From contig JAYOFO010000028.1 in assembly GCA_038117265.1 (NCBI GenBank), positions 1 through 31,263 on the forward strand: a stretch of 31,263 nt of DNA, read 5' to 3'. Shown piece by piece: positions 24,713 through 31,263 of the stretch (its first letter is position 1; each line of letters begins with the position of its first letter). The notes below the pieces were generated by a model. It ran no database searches. It had not been told where the DNA came from and was given only the letters and a program-made list of their open reading frames with translations. The DNA comes from JAYPUG01 sp038117265. GTDB lineage: Bacteria; Pseudomonadota; Alphaproteobacteria; UBA6615. A program made the translations under genes and the position numbers.

Positions 24713-25507
24713 TCAGACCGCGACCTGGGCCGGGATGTGCGGATGGAAGCGGTAGCCTTCGAGGGTGAAGTCCTCATAGGTGAAGGCGAACAGGTCGTCG
24801 ATGTGCGGATTCAGGATCATGCGCGGCAGCGGGTAGGGTGTGCGCTCGAGCTGGGCGTCGGCCTGCTCCAGATGGTTCAGATACAGATGCGCATCCCCGA
24901 AGGTGTGGATGAACTCGCCCGGCCGAAGCCCCGTGACCTGAGCGACCATCATGGTCAGCAACGCATAGGACGCGATGTTGAAGGGCACGCCGAGGAAGAT
25001 GTCGGCGCTGCGCTGGTATAGCTGGCACGACAGCGCGCCGTCCGCGACATAGAACTGGAACAGGCAGTGACACGGCGGCAGCACCATGTCGTCGACATCG
25101 GCCACGTTCCAGGCGCTGACGATGAGCCGGCGCGAATCCGGCCGGGTCCGGATCTGCGCCAGCAGGTTCGCGATCTGGTCGATCCGCCGCCCGTCGGGCG
25201 CGGGCCAGGACCGCCACTGGTGGCCATAGACGGGCCCCAGATCGCCGTCCGCGTCGGCCCATTCGTTCCAGATGCTCACCCCGTTGTCGTTCAGGTAGGC
25301 GATGTTGGTGTCGCCCTTCAGGAACCAGAGCAGCTCGTGGATCACCGACTTGGTGTGAATCTTCTTGGTGGTCACCAGCGGGAAGCCGTCCGACAGGTCG
25401 AATCGCATCTGATGGCCGAAGATGGAGCGGGTGCCGGTGCCGGTCCGGTCGGTGCGCTCGCGCCCGTTGTCGCGGACATGGCGCATGAGGTCGAGATACT
25501 GCTGCAT
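24713..25507 (-). CDS. thyA: Thymidylate synthase
   Basis: ThyA methylates dUMP to dTMP using methylene-tetrahydrofolate. The 264-residue length equals the Escherichia coli enzyme. Seen are 'DRTGTGTRSIFGHQMRFDL' near the start, the nucleophile C146 in 'LPPCHCLFQFYV', 'CQLYQRSADIFLGVPFNIASYA' for dUMP and the C-terminal 'HIPAQVAV'. I chose ATG 25507; the open frame extends upstream to 25714 through the tmRNA gene on the opposite strand and is not coding there. ThyA and ssrA are divergent. Confidence 0.97.
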   Translation of the reverse strand: MQQYLDLMRHVRDNGRERTDRTGTGTRSIFGHQMRFDLSDGFPLVTTKKIHTKSVIHELLWFLKGDTNIAYLNDNGVSIWNEWADADGDLGPVYGHQWRSWPAPDGRRIDQIANLLAQIRTRPDSRRLIVSAWNVADVDDMVLPPCHCLFQFYVADGALSCQLYQRSADIFLGVPFNIASYALLTMMVAQVTGLRPGEFIHTFGDAHLYLNHLEQADAQLERTPYPLPRMILNPHIDDLFAFTYEDFTLEGYRFHPHIPAQVAV

Positions 25508-25597
25508 GGCAGCGCCAAACCTAGTCCCAAAGGCGAGTCGGGGGTATCGCGACGGCGTGTGGAAAACTGGGTTTTCGGGGGATAACGGCGTGCGGAC

Positions 25598-25626
25598 TTT
25601 CGAAATCCGGCCATCCAACCTATATA
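25598..25626 (+). promoter_or_regulatory. Candidate ssrA promoter
   Basis: TTTCGA (25598-25603), a 17-base spacer and TATATA (25621-25626) lie directly before the tmRNA gene. The -10 is good; the -35 matches only half of the consensus. Transcription would start near 25633. Confidence 0.5.
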
Positions 25627-25632
25627 TACGGG

Positions 25633-25935
25633 GTCGGGTTCGCCCGACTATGGCGATAAACGTTTTGCGCAATAAACGTTCGGACCCGGGGGCAGTACCC
25701 GGCGCCTCCACCATTTACCCGCAGGTTTCGGCGGTTTCGGCCGCCAGCGAGACGGGGGCGAAACAGGATCGACGGGCGCGTAAAGGCTAAACTTTCGTCC
25801 GGCATGGTACCACCGATATCGGGCCATATTCACAGGTGCCAACGACAATGTTGAGCCCATCGCTGTTGCCGCTTAATAACCGGTAATAAGCGCGGTTCGG
25901 GGGGCACCGGGCAACAGAAGCCCCCCACTTCCGCC
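25633..25935 (+). ncRNA. ssrA: tmRNA, circularly permuted two-piece form
   Basis: tmRNA frees stalled ribosomes and tags the nascent peptide for proteolysis. The gene is permuted, as known in Alphaproteobacteria. The acceptor piece comes first: T-stem CCGGG/CCCGG (25686-25690 with 25698-25702), acceptor strand CGCCTCC (25703-25709) and ACCA (25710-25713). A 40-base intervening segment (25714-25753) follows. The coding piece begins with acceptor strand GGGGGCG (25754-25760), which pairs with CGCCTCC over 7 bases including one G-U, then 'AAACAGGATCGACGG', the tag reading frame (25838-25876) and a downstream pseudoknot-like segment (GGGGGGC/GCCCCCC at about 25898-25926). GCGC at 25667-25670 can pair with GCGC of 'GGGCGCGTAAA' as helix 2. 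The outer ends are estimates. The mature RNA should be two pieces after removal of the loop. Confidence 0.93.
25838..25876 (+). other. tmRNA tag reading frame
   Basis: The resume codon is GCC at 25838. The frame encodes ANDNVEPIAVAA and ends in tandem TAA TAA (25874-25879). With the alanine carried by tmRNA itself the tag is AANDNVEPIAVAA. The AANDN start and the AVAA end match the Caulobacter tag AANDNFAEEFAVAA. The C-terminal AVAA is the part recognised by ClpX in that group, and the AND segment is the kind of element bound by SspB. Confidence 0.9.
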
Positions 25936-26028
25936 TTTATCCACGGCATATGGTTGCACTAGGGCCTCGCCTGCCCGATATTCGCGCGTCAGTTGACCCC
26001 ATCGGCAAAGCACGCTTCCATCGAGCCC

Positions 26029-26538
26029 ATGACCGACGATCAGATGCGATACGACGAGATGGTGCAGAACGCGTTGCGCGGAGTCGTGCGCGAGGCGTTG
26101 ACGCAGACCGCCGAAGTCGGGCTGCCGGGCGACCATCATTTCTACCTGACCTTCCGCACCCGGGCGCCGGGGGTCTCGATCCCCGACTATCTGCAGGACC
26201 AGTATCCGGAGGAGATGACGATCGTCCTCCAGCACCAGTTCTGGGACCTGGTGGTCGAGGAGGATTATTTCTCGGTCACCCTGAGTTTCAAGAACCGGCC
26301 CGCCGAACTGCACGTGCCCTATTCGGCCCTTTCCGCATTCGTCGATCCGTCGGTGAAGTTCGGTCTCCAGTTCAACGTCGAGACCGGCGGCGTGATGGTG
26401 CCGGCGATGCGCCCGGAGGGTGACCTGGTCCCCGTTTCGGACAACAGCACCGGCGCGGACGGCCCCGTAGCCGCCGACAACGAAACCGGCAAAGACGGCG
26501 CAGAGGTCGTCAACCTCGACCAGTTCCGCAACAAGTAG
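26029..26538 (+). CDS. sspB: SspB (alpha type), ClpXP adaptor for ssrA-tagged proteins
   Basis: SspB binds the ssrA tag and tethers the tagged protein to ClpXP. The 169-residue protein has the alphaproteobacterial form: 'YDEMVQNALRGVVREALTQ' at the N-terminus, 'HFYLTFRTRAPGVSIPDYLQDQYPEEMTIVLQHQFWDLVV' and 'FSVTLSFKNRPAELHVPYSAL' for the tag-binding fold, a polar flexible linker (about 125-158) and a C-terminal 'VVNLDQFRNK' that should dock on ClpX. I chose ATG 26029 since alpha SspB proteins start near 'MRYDEM'; the ribosome binding site is weak and the frame opens earlier at a TTG. It lies about 95 bases downstream of ssrA, its functional partner. Confidence 0.93.
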   Translation: MTDDQMRYDEMVQNALRGVVREALTQTAEVGLPGDHHFYLTFRTRAPGVSIPDYLQDQYPEEMTIVLQHQFWDLVVEEDYFSVTLSFKNRPAELHVPYSALSAFVDPSVKFGLQFNVETGGVMVPAMRPEGDLVPVSDNSTGADGPVAADNETGKDGAEVVNLDQFRNK

Positions 26539-26556
26539 CGTCGGCACACCCCGATC

Positions 26557-26928
26557 ATGCCGGAGCCGGGCGGTTTCGCCGACCACATCGACGACCTGCT
26601 CGACCGGGTCGGCGAGCCGTTTTCGCGCGGCGCCAGCATCCGCCGGATGTTAGGCGGCCAGGGAATCTTCTGCGACGGCGTCATGTTCGCGCTGATCGCA
26701 GACGACATCCTCTACCTGAAGGTCGACGACACGATGCGCGCAGCGTTCGCGGCAGCCGGTTCCGAACCGTTCGTCTATACGCGCGCGGGCAAGCAGGTCG
26801 CGCTGTCCTATTTTACGCTGCCCGAAAGCGCAAGCGAGGATGTCGACGAGCTGCGCGACTGGGCGCACATGGCGCTGGGCGCCGCCGAGCGGGCACAGGC
26901 CGGAAAGCCGAAAAGAAAATCCCGATAG
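26557..26928 (+). CDS. TfoX N-terminal domain protein
   Basis: This 123-residue protein matches the TfoX N-terminal domain, including 'VGEPFSRGASIRRMLGGQGIFCDGVMFALIADDILYLKVDD' and 'YTRAGKQVALSYFTLPESASEDVDELRDWAHMAL'. The TfoX C-terminal domain is absent, as in many stand-alone family members, and the end is Lys/Arg-rich. TfoX/Sxy regulates competence in some gammaproteobacteria, but the stand-alone domain has no established role, so no function is assigned. The start follows the sspB stop by 18 bases in the same direction. Confidence 0.85.
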   Translation: MPEPGGFADHIDDLLDRVGEPFSRGASIRRMLGGQGIFCDGVMFALIADDILYLKVDDTMRAAFAAAGSEPFVYTRAGKQVALSYFTLPESASEDVDELRDWAHMALGAAERAQAGKPKRKSR

Positions 26929-26942
26929 CCCCGCGAGGGGAC

Positions 26943-26970
26943 TTTACCCAGCGGCGGCGGGCACCATAAT
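26943..26970 (+). promoter_or_regulatory. Candidate fumC promoter
   Basis: TTTACC (26943-26948), a 16-base spacer and CATAAT (26965-26970) precede fumC. The -10 matches five of six consensus bases. The start would be near 26977, leaving a leader of about 17 bases that contains GGAGGA. Confidence 0.4.
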
Positions 26971-26993
26971 GCGCGCCGACAGCGGAGGACCCG

Positions 26994-28388
26994 ATGACTG
27001 ACAACACTCGAATCGAATCCGACACGATGGGCGAAGTGGCCGTCCCGGCCGACCGGTACTGGGGCGCCCAGACCCAGCGCAGCATCGAGAACTTCCCGAT
27101 CGGCGACGAGCGCATGCCGATCCCTCTCGTGCGCGCGCTCGGCATCCAGAAGCAGGCCTCGGCGCGGGCCAACCTCGCCCTGGGCACGTTCGACGAGTCG
27201 GTCGCCAACGCCATCGTCCAGGCCGCGCAGGAGGTGATCGACGGCAAGTTCGACGACCACTTCCCGCTCGTCGTCTGGCAGACCGGCTCGGGCACCCAGA
27301 CGAACATGAACGCCAACGAGGTGATCGCGAACCGCGCGAATGAGATCCTCGGCGGCAAGCCGGGCGACAAGTCGCCGGTCCACCCGAACGACCATGTGAA
27401 CCGCAGCCAGTCGTCGAACGACACATTCCCCGCCGCCATGCACATCGCCGCGGCGGTCGAGTTCGAGGGGCGGCTGATCCCGGGCTTGACGCACCTGAAG
27501 CATGCGCTCGAGACCAAGGCGAAGGAATTCGCCGACATCATCAAGATCGGCCGCACGCACACCCAGGATGCCACGCCGCTGACCCTGGGGCAGGAATTCT
27601 CGGGCTACGCCGCGCAGGTCGGGGGCGTGATCGCCGGGATCGAACGTTCGCTGCCCGACCTCTGGCAGCTCGCCCAGGGCGGCACCGCCGTGGGCACCGG
27701 GCTGAATGCGCCGAAGGGGTTCGCCGAACGCTTCGCCGAGGAGGTCGCGGCGATCACCGGCAAGCCCTTCGTGACCATGCCGAACAAGTTCGCCGGCCTC
27801 GCCGCGCACGATGCGCTGATCGCCGCCTCGGGCGCGCTCAACGTCGGCGCCGCGGCTACCATGAAGATCGCCAACGACATACGCTTCCTGGGCTCCGGCC
27901 CGCGCAGCGGCATCGGCGAGCTCACCCTGCCGGCCAACGAACCCGGTTCGTCGATCATGCCGGGCAAGATCAACCCGACCCAGTGCGAGGCGCTGACCAT
28001 GGTCGCGGCCGAGATCATGGGCAACCATGTTGCAGTGACCATCGCCGGCAGCAACGGCCATTTCGAGCTGAACGTCTTCAAGCCGGTGATCATTTTCAAC
28101 GTGCTGCGTTCGGCCCGCCTGCTCGGCGATGCCGCCCGCAGCTTCACCGATCGCTGCGTCACGGGCATCGAGGCGAACCGCGAACGCATCGGCGAGTTGA
28201 TGGCTCAATCGCTGATGCTGGTGACCGCGCTCAACCCGCACATCGGCTACGACAACGCCGCAAAGGTCGCAAAAAAGGCATTTGCAGACGGGAGTACCCT
28301 AAAAGCGGCCGCTATCGACTTGGGACTCCTCACCGCGGACCAGTATGATGAGTGGGTGAAGCCGGAGAACATGATCCAACCCACATGA
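26994..28388 (+). CDS. fumC: Class II fumarate hydratase
   Basis: FumC interconverts fumarate and malate in the citric acid cycle without an iron-sulfur cluster. The 464-residue protein has 'TGSGTQTNMNANEVIANRA' (97-115), 'HPNDHVNRSQSSNDTFPAAMH' (130-150), the catalytic H189 in 'GRTHTQDATPL' and the flexible loop 'GSSIMPGKINPTQCE' with S320 and K325. The length is normal for the family. GGAGGA lies a few bases before the ATG. Its stop codon overlaps the start of the following small gene. Confidence 0.97.
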   Translation: MTDNTRIESDTMGEVAVPADRYWGAQTQRSIENFPIGDERMPIPLVRALGIQKQASARANLALGTFDESVANAIVQAAQEVIDGKFDDHFPLVVWQTGSGTQTNMNANEVIANRANEILGGKPGDKSPVHPNDHVNRSQSSNDTFPAAMHIAAAVEFEGRLIPGLTHLKHALETKAKEFADIIKIGRTHTQDATPLTLGQEFSGYAAQVGGVIAGIERSLPDLWQLAQGGTAVGTGLNAPKGFAERFAEEVAAITGKPFVTMPNKFAGLAAHDALIAASGALNVGAAATMKIANDIRFLGSGPRSGIGELTLPANEPGSSIMPGKINPTQCEALTMVAAEIMGNHVAVTIAGSNGHFELNVFKPVIIFNVLRSARLLGDAARSFTDRCVTGIEANRERIGELMAQSLMLVTALNPHIGYDNAAKVAKKAFADGSTLKAAAIDLGLLTADQYDEWVKPENMIQPT

Positions 28389-28624
28389 TGAGCAATGTGA
28401 TCGAATCCCCGCCGAATCAGTCCGCGAACAAGAAGCGGTCCGTTGTCGTCGCAGGTCACCGCACGAGCGTGTCGCTCGAGAACGTCTTCTGGGAACACCT
28501 GCGCAAGATCGCTCGGGCGCGGCGCATGTCGGTCAACGAACTGGTGACCGAAATCGACCGCGGCCGCGACGGCAGCCTGTCGAGCGCGATCCGCGTCTAC
28601 GTGCTGCAGGACCTGCGGCGATAG
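28385..28624 (+). CDS. Small ribbon-helix-helix domain protein
   Basis: This 79-residue protein carries a ribbon-helix-helix domain of the alphaproteobacterial type (RHH_4-like): 'HRTSVSLENVFWEHLRKIARARRMSVNELVTEID' at about 26-59. The strand supplies DNA contacts and the two helices the dimer in this fold. The N-terminal 25 residues are polar. Two adjacent ATGs (28385 and 28388) are possible starts. The first overlaps the fumC stop as ATGA, which suggests translational coupling. It may be a small transcription regulator; targets are unknown. It converges with the AsmA-like gene, ten bases apart. Confidence 0.85.
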   Translation: MMSNVIESPPNQSANKKRSVVVAGHRTSVSLENVFWEHLRKIARARRMSVNELVTEIDRGRDGSLSSAIRVYVLQDLRR

Positions 28625-28634
28625 CCCGCGACGC

Positions 28635-31263
28635 CTAGCGGCGCTTGATCAGGCCCTCGAGCAGGTTGCGGAACTGATCGGCGGGCTGTTGCGGCTGCGT
28701 CTCGCCGGACGGGGATGACGGTTGCTGCTGTTGCTGGCCGGCCCCCGGCAACAGCTTCTGCAGCACCGACCCTGCCGCCTTTCCCACGATGTACTGGTTG
28801 ATCTCGTTGACGTTGACGAGCCGGGTGTTCGGCGCGTCGAGCGAGCCCTTCTGCTCGACCACGACCCCGGGGAAGTCGGTGTGCGCCAGGAACGCCGCGC
28901 GGGCCTGGATGTCGACCAGCCAGGACGGAAGATTGGTGTTCCCGGAGAAATCGACCGTGGCACAGTCGGCGCTGATCGCCTGCCGGGGCAGAGTCGCAAC
29001 GCCGTTCGCGATGTCGAAGCGTCCGTCGAAGTTCGCGACCTTCGTCTGACCGCCCTTCGCCGAGAGCGCCAGCCCGAGAAAGCCCTCGATCCCGTTGAGC
29101 CGATCGAGCTGATTGCTGATCCGGCACACGTCGATGCCGTCGACGACCGCGTCGGTGAAGCGCACGGCACCCTTGCCCCCGAGGTTCGAGATCATCGCGA
29201 ACTCGCTGCGGCCGCTCGACGCCACGTCGAGATCGGCACCCAGCTTGCCCGAGACTAGCTTGACGCTCGACACGGGGAACAGGAGTTCGAGCGCGGACAT
29301 CACGCCGCGGTCGCCCGCCCCCCCATTTTCCAGGAACTTGGCCGCGTCCGCGCCCTCCACCTTCATGGTGTAGCGCATCGTCGGCACGTCGCGTGCCGCA
29401 AGCTGCCCGGTCATGCCGAACGCCCCGCCGAACGCGTTGCCGGACAGGTCGGTCAGGTCGAACACCCCGTCCTTCAGGCGCATGGCGAGACGCGGCTGGT
29501 CGACCCGGATGTTGGTGTAGGCGATGGCCGGTGCCGACAGCTTGATGTCCGCGTCGGCCGCCACGAGGGCGGAGAGGTCGAGCGGCTCGCGCGACCAGCG
29601 TTCCGGTGCCGACGCCGAACGCGGCGCTGCGGCCGTCCCGGGTGTGCTCCCGTCACCCGACGTGCCGGCGCGCGAACCCGATTCCCGGGCGGGCAGGAAC
29701 CAGTCGACGACGATCTCGCTGGTCTCGAGCTGCGCCGTGACGTCCGGGCGCACGCCGCCCGTCGCCACGCGGGCGCTACCCTTGAAGTTGACCGGCCCGG
29801 CCTGGCCCTCCAGTCCCGCGAACTCCATCGCCTGCGGCTGCAGGGTCAGCCGCGATGTCAGCTTGAACGGCCCGGGCTTTGCGAGCGCGGGCCGATAGTC
29901 GGGGGCGAAGGTGCGCACGAAGGCGACCATGTCGGGGTGGCCGGCCTCGAGCGCCAGCGCGCCGGTCGGACCGCCGGCCGCGAGCCCGGCAAGTTTCCCG
30001 ACCGCCGAGATCCGTCCCTCGCCGATGTCGATGCCGACGTCCAGGTTCGCGCGGTCCAGGTCGCCGCTGGCACCAACATGGGCGGCGAGCCGTCCCGTGC
30101 CACCCACACCCGACGGCGGCACGCCCTGCAGTCGCGCCACGAACGCGCCGGCATCCGGGTGTGTGAGGTCGAGGTTGAGATTGTAGCGCGGCGGGCTGGC
30201 GAGCACGGCAACCTTGCCCTTCGCCAGGAGTTTCGCGCCGATCGCATCGACGCCCGCGTCGATGTCGAGATTCTGCAGATCGCCCCGGAACGTGCCCGAC
30301 AGCTTGCCGGCGCCAATCTTCGATGGCGCGGAAACCCCGGCGAGCGCCAGCAGCCGATCGGCGTCCGGCGCGTCGATGTCGACGCGCACATCCGCGCTTG
30401 GCGAGGTGGCCAGCCCGTCGAGCCTTCCGCGCACCGCGGCCCTGGCGCCGGCAAGGCTCTGCGCGGAGACGTCGCGGAGCTCGAGCGCGCCCCCCTGGAG
30501 CGTGCCATCGACGCTGATCCCGCGCACCGTCTGATCGCGGAAGACGACCTCGCCCACCTTGAGCTGCACGATCGAGTCGAACGTGTCGAGCACGGCCAGA
30601 CCGTTGCCGCCGGCGGGTGCAGCTTGCGGGGTCGGAGCATCGCTCCCGGCACCGGCCGCTCCGGCGCCCGGCGTCGCGGCGGCGGGTGCGGGTGCGGGCA
30701 AATAGGCGTCGACGTTGACCTTGTCGAGCGAGAGCCCGATCCCGAAACCCGGCCGTTCGCGCAGCGCGATGGCAACACCGCCGCGCAGGCGCGACACGTC
30801 CACCGACACATCGATGTCGGTGAGCGTCACATCCGTGGGCGACGCCTTCAGAGCCAGCGAGCCGGACATCTTTCGCAGGCGGTCCTGGGGCACCGTGCCG
30901 ACATCGACGCCGGCCCACTGCAGGAAGGCGCGGAAGTCGTCGGCGGACATCTCGGCCTGACCCTCGAATGTCGGGTTGCCATCCGAGGCCGCCACGAAGC
31001 CAATGAGCGATGCGTTGCCGCCGCCGGGCAGCTGCGCCGTCGCCTGGGAGATATTCACGGTTCCGGCGTCGAGCTGGGCATTCAGTCGCACCTGCCGGAT
31101 CACCCCGTCGCGGTAGATCACGGCATCCACCTTGGTCTCGAGCGAGGCGGCGATTCCCTCGGGCAGCGCGAACCCGCCACCGCCCGCGCCCGGTTCGCGC
31201 GGTGCCGCGGCGCCCGACGACGGCGATCCTGCCGCCGCGCCGCCGGTCGCGCCCTTGCCGGCA
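28635..31263 (-). CDS. AsmA-family protein, C-terminal part
   Basis: The frame is open from the right edge of the window to TAG 28635, about 876 residues, with the N-terminus outside. AsmA-like proteins are anchored in the inner membrane with a long beta-rich periplasmic part and are linked to lipid transport between membranes. The visible part starts with a Gly/Ala-rich linker, then many repeats of alternating strands such as 'VNISQATAQLPGGGNASLIGFV' and 'LSGTFRGDLQNLDIDAGVDAIGAKL'. The AsmA C-terminal signature follows: 'FRDQTVRGIS', 'ISNLGGKGAVRFTDAVVDGIDV' and 'GVVVEQKGSLDAPNTRLVNVNEINQYIVGKAAG'. The tail is Gln- and Pro-rich. An apparent GTG at 31130 is internal. Confidence 0.88.
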   Translation of the reverse strand, partial: AGKGATGGAAAGSPSSGAAAPREPGAGGGGFALPEGIAASLETKVDAVIYRDGVIRQVRLNAQLDAGTVNISQATAQLPGGGNASLIGFVAASDGNPTFEGQAEMSADDFRAFLQWAGVDVGTVPQDRLRKMSGSLALKASPTDVTLTDIDVSVDVSRLRGGVAIALRERPGFGIGLSLDKVNVDAYLPAPAPAAATPGAGAAGAGSDAPTPQAAPAGGNGLAVLDTFDSIVQLKVGEVVFRDQTVRGISVDGTLQGGALELRDVSAQSLAGARAAVRGRLDGLATSPSADVRVDIDAPDADRLLALAGVSAPSKIGAGKLSGTFRGDLQNLDIDAGVDAIGAKLLAKGKVAVLASPPRYNLNLDLTHPDAGAFVARLQGVPPSGVGGTGRLAAHVGASGDLDRANLDVGIDIGEGRISAVGKLAGLAAGGPTGALALEAGHPDMVAFVRTFAPDYRPALAKPGPFKLTSRLTLQPQAMEFAGLEGQAGPVNFKGSARVATGGVRPDVTAQLETSEIVVDWFLPARESGSRAGTSGDGSTPGTAAAPRSASAPERWSREPLDLSALVAADADIKLSAPAIAYTNIRVDQPRLAMRLKDGVFDLTDLSGNAFGGAFGMTGQLAARDVPTMRYTMKVEGADAAKFLENGGAGDRGVMSALELLFPVSSVKLVSGKLGADLDVASSGRSEFAMISNLGGKGAVRFTDAVVDGIDVCRISNQLDRLNGIEGFLGLALSAKGGQTKVANFDGRFDIANGVATLPRQAISADCATVDFSGNTNLPSWLVDIQARAAFLAHTDFPGVVVEQKGSLDAPNTRLVNVNEINQYIVGKAAGSVLQKLLPGAGQQQQQPSSPSGETQPQQPADQFRNLLEGLIKRR

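Noticed and set aside
25508..25714. N-terminal extension of thyA by 69 residues
   Set aside because: The extension reads antisense through the tmRNA acceptor piece. The 264-residue form matches the family length, and the catalytic Cys falls at position 146.

Overview
The window is about 31 kb of GC-rich chromosome from an alphaproteobacterium, most likely from a Rhodospirillales-like lineage (inference). The strongest lineage evidence is a circularly permuted two-piece tmRNA gene next to an alpha-type SspB adaptor gene. The set of housekeeping clusters agrees with this. No phage, insertion sequence, CRISPR array or integron was seen.

Left end (1-4303): a partial CocE/NonD-type hydrolase; a soluble PAS chemoreceptor gene; a secreted molybdopterin-oxidoreductase-like gene downstream of a hydroxypyruvate-isomerase-like gene; a secreted NTF2-like protein; and tRNA-Lys(CTT). 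This is the only part that looks worn. The chemoreceptor and the oxidoreductase-like gene converge on each other and each carries a single in-frame TAG codon. The chemoreceptor also lacks about 55 residues of its second PAS domain.

Centre (4381-22151), all on the minus strand: in transcription order hflK-hflC-DUF2065-degP, then DUF1015-miaA, then ilvB-ilvN-ilvC, leuA, and mreB-mreC-mreD-mrdA-rodA followed by tRNA-Lys. These cover membrane proteolysis and envelope quality control, tRNA modification, branched-chain amino acid synthesis, and the cell-wall elongation machine. Control signals can be read directly: a sigma-32-like promoter before degP, a rho-independent terminator after degP and another after ilvC, a sigma-70-like promoter for ilvB whose -35 box contains the miaA stop codon, and a structured leader before leuA with a possible 27-codon leader peptide.

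Right end (22334-31263): mrp (Fe-S carrier ATPase) and a secreted YHS protein on plus; thyA-folA on minus; ssrA (permuted tmRNA), sspB, a TfoX-N protein, fumC and a small ribbon-helix-helix protein on plus; and the C-terminal part of a large AsmA-family protein on minus, cut by the window edge. ssrA and sspB form a functional pair: tmRNA adds the degradation tag, predicted AANDNVEPIAVAA, and SspB hands tagged proteins to ClpXP.

No wholly new system is evident. The observations most worth following are the paired amber codons, the permuted tmRNA with its linked adaptor, and the leader and promoter structures around ilvB, leuA and degP.
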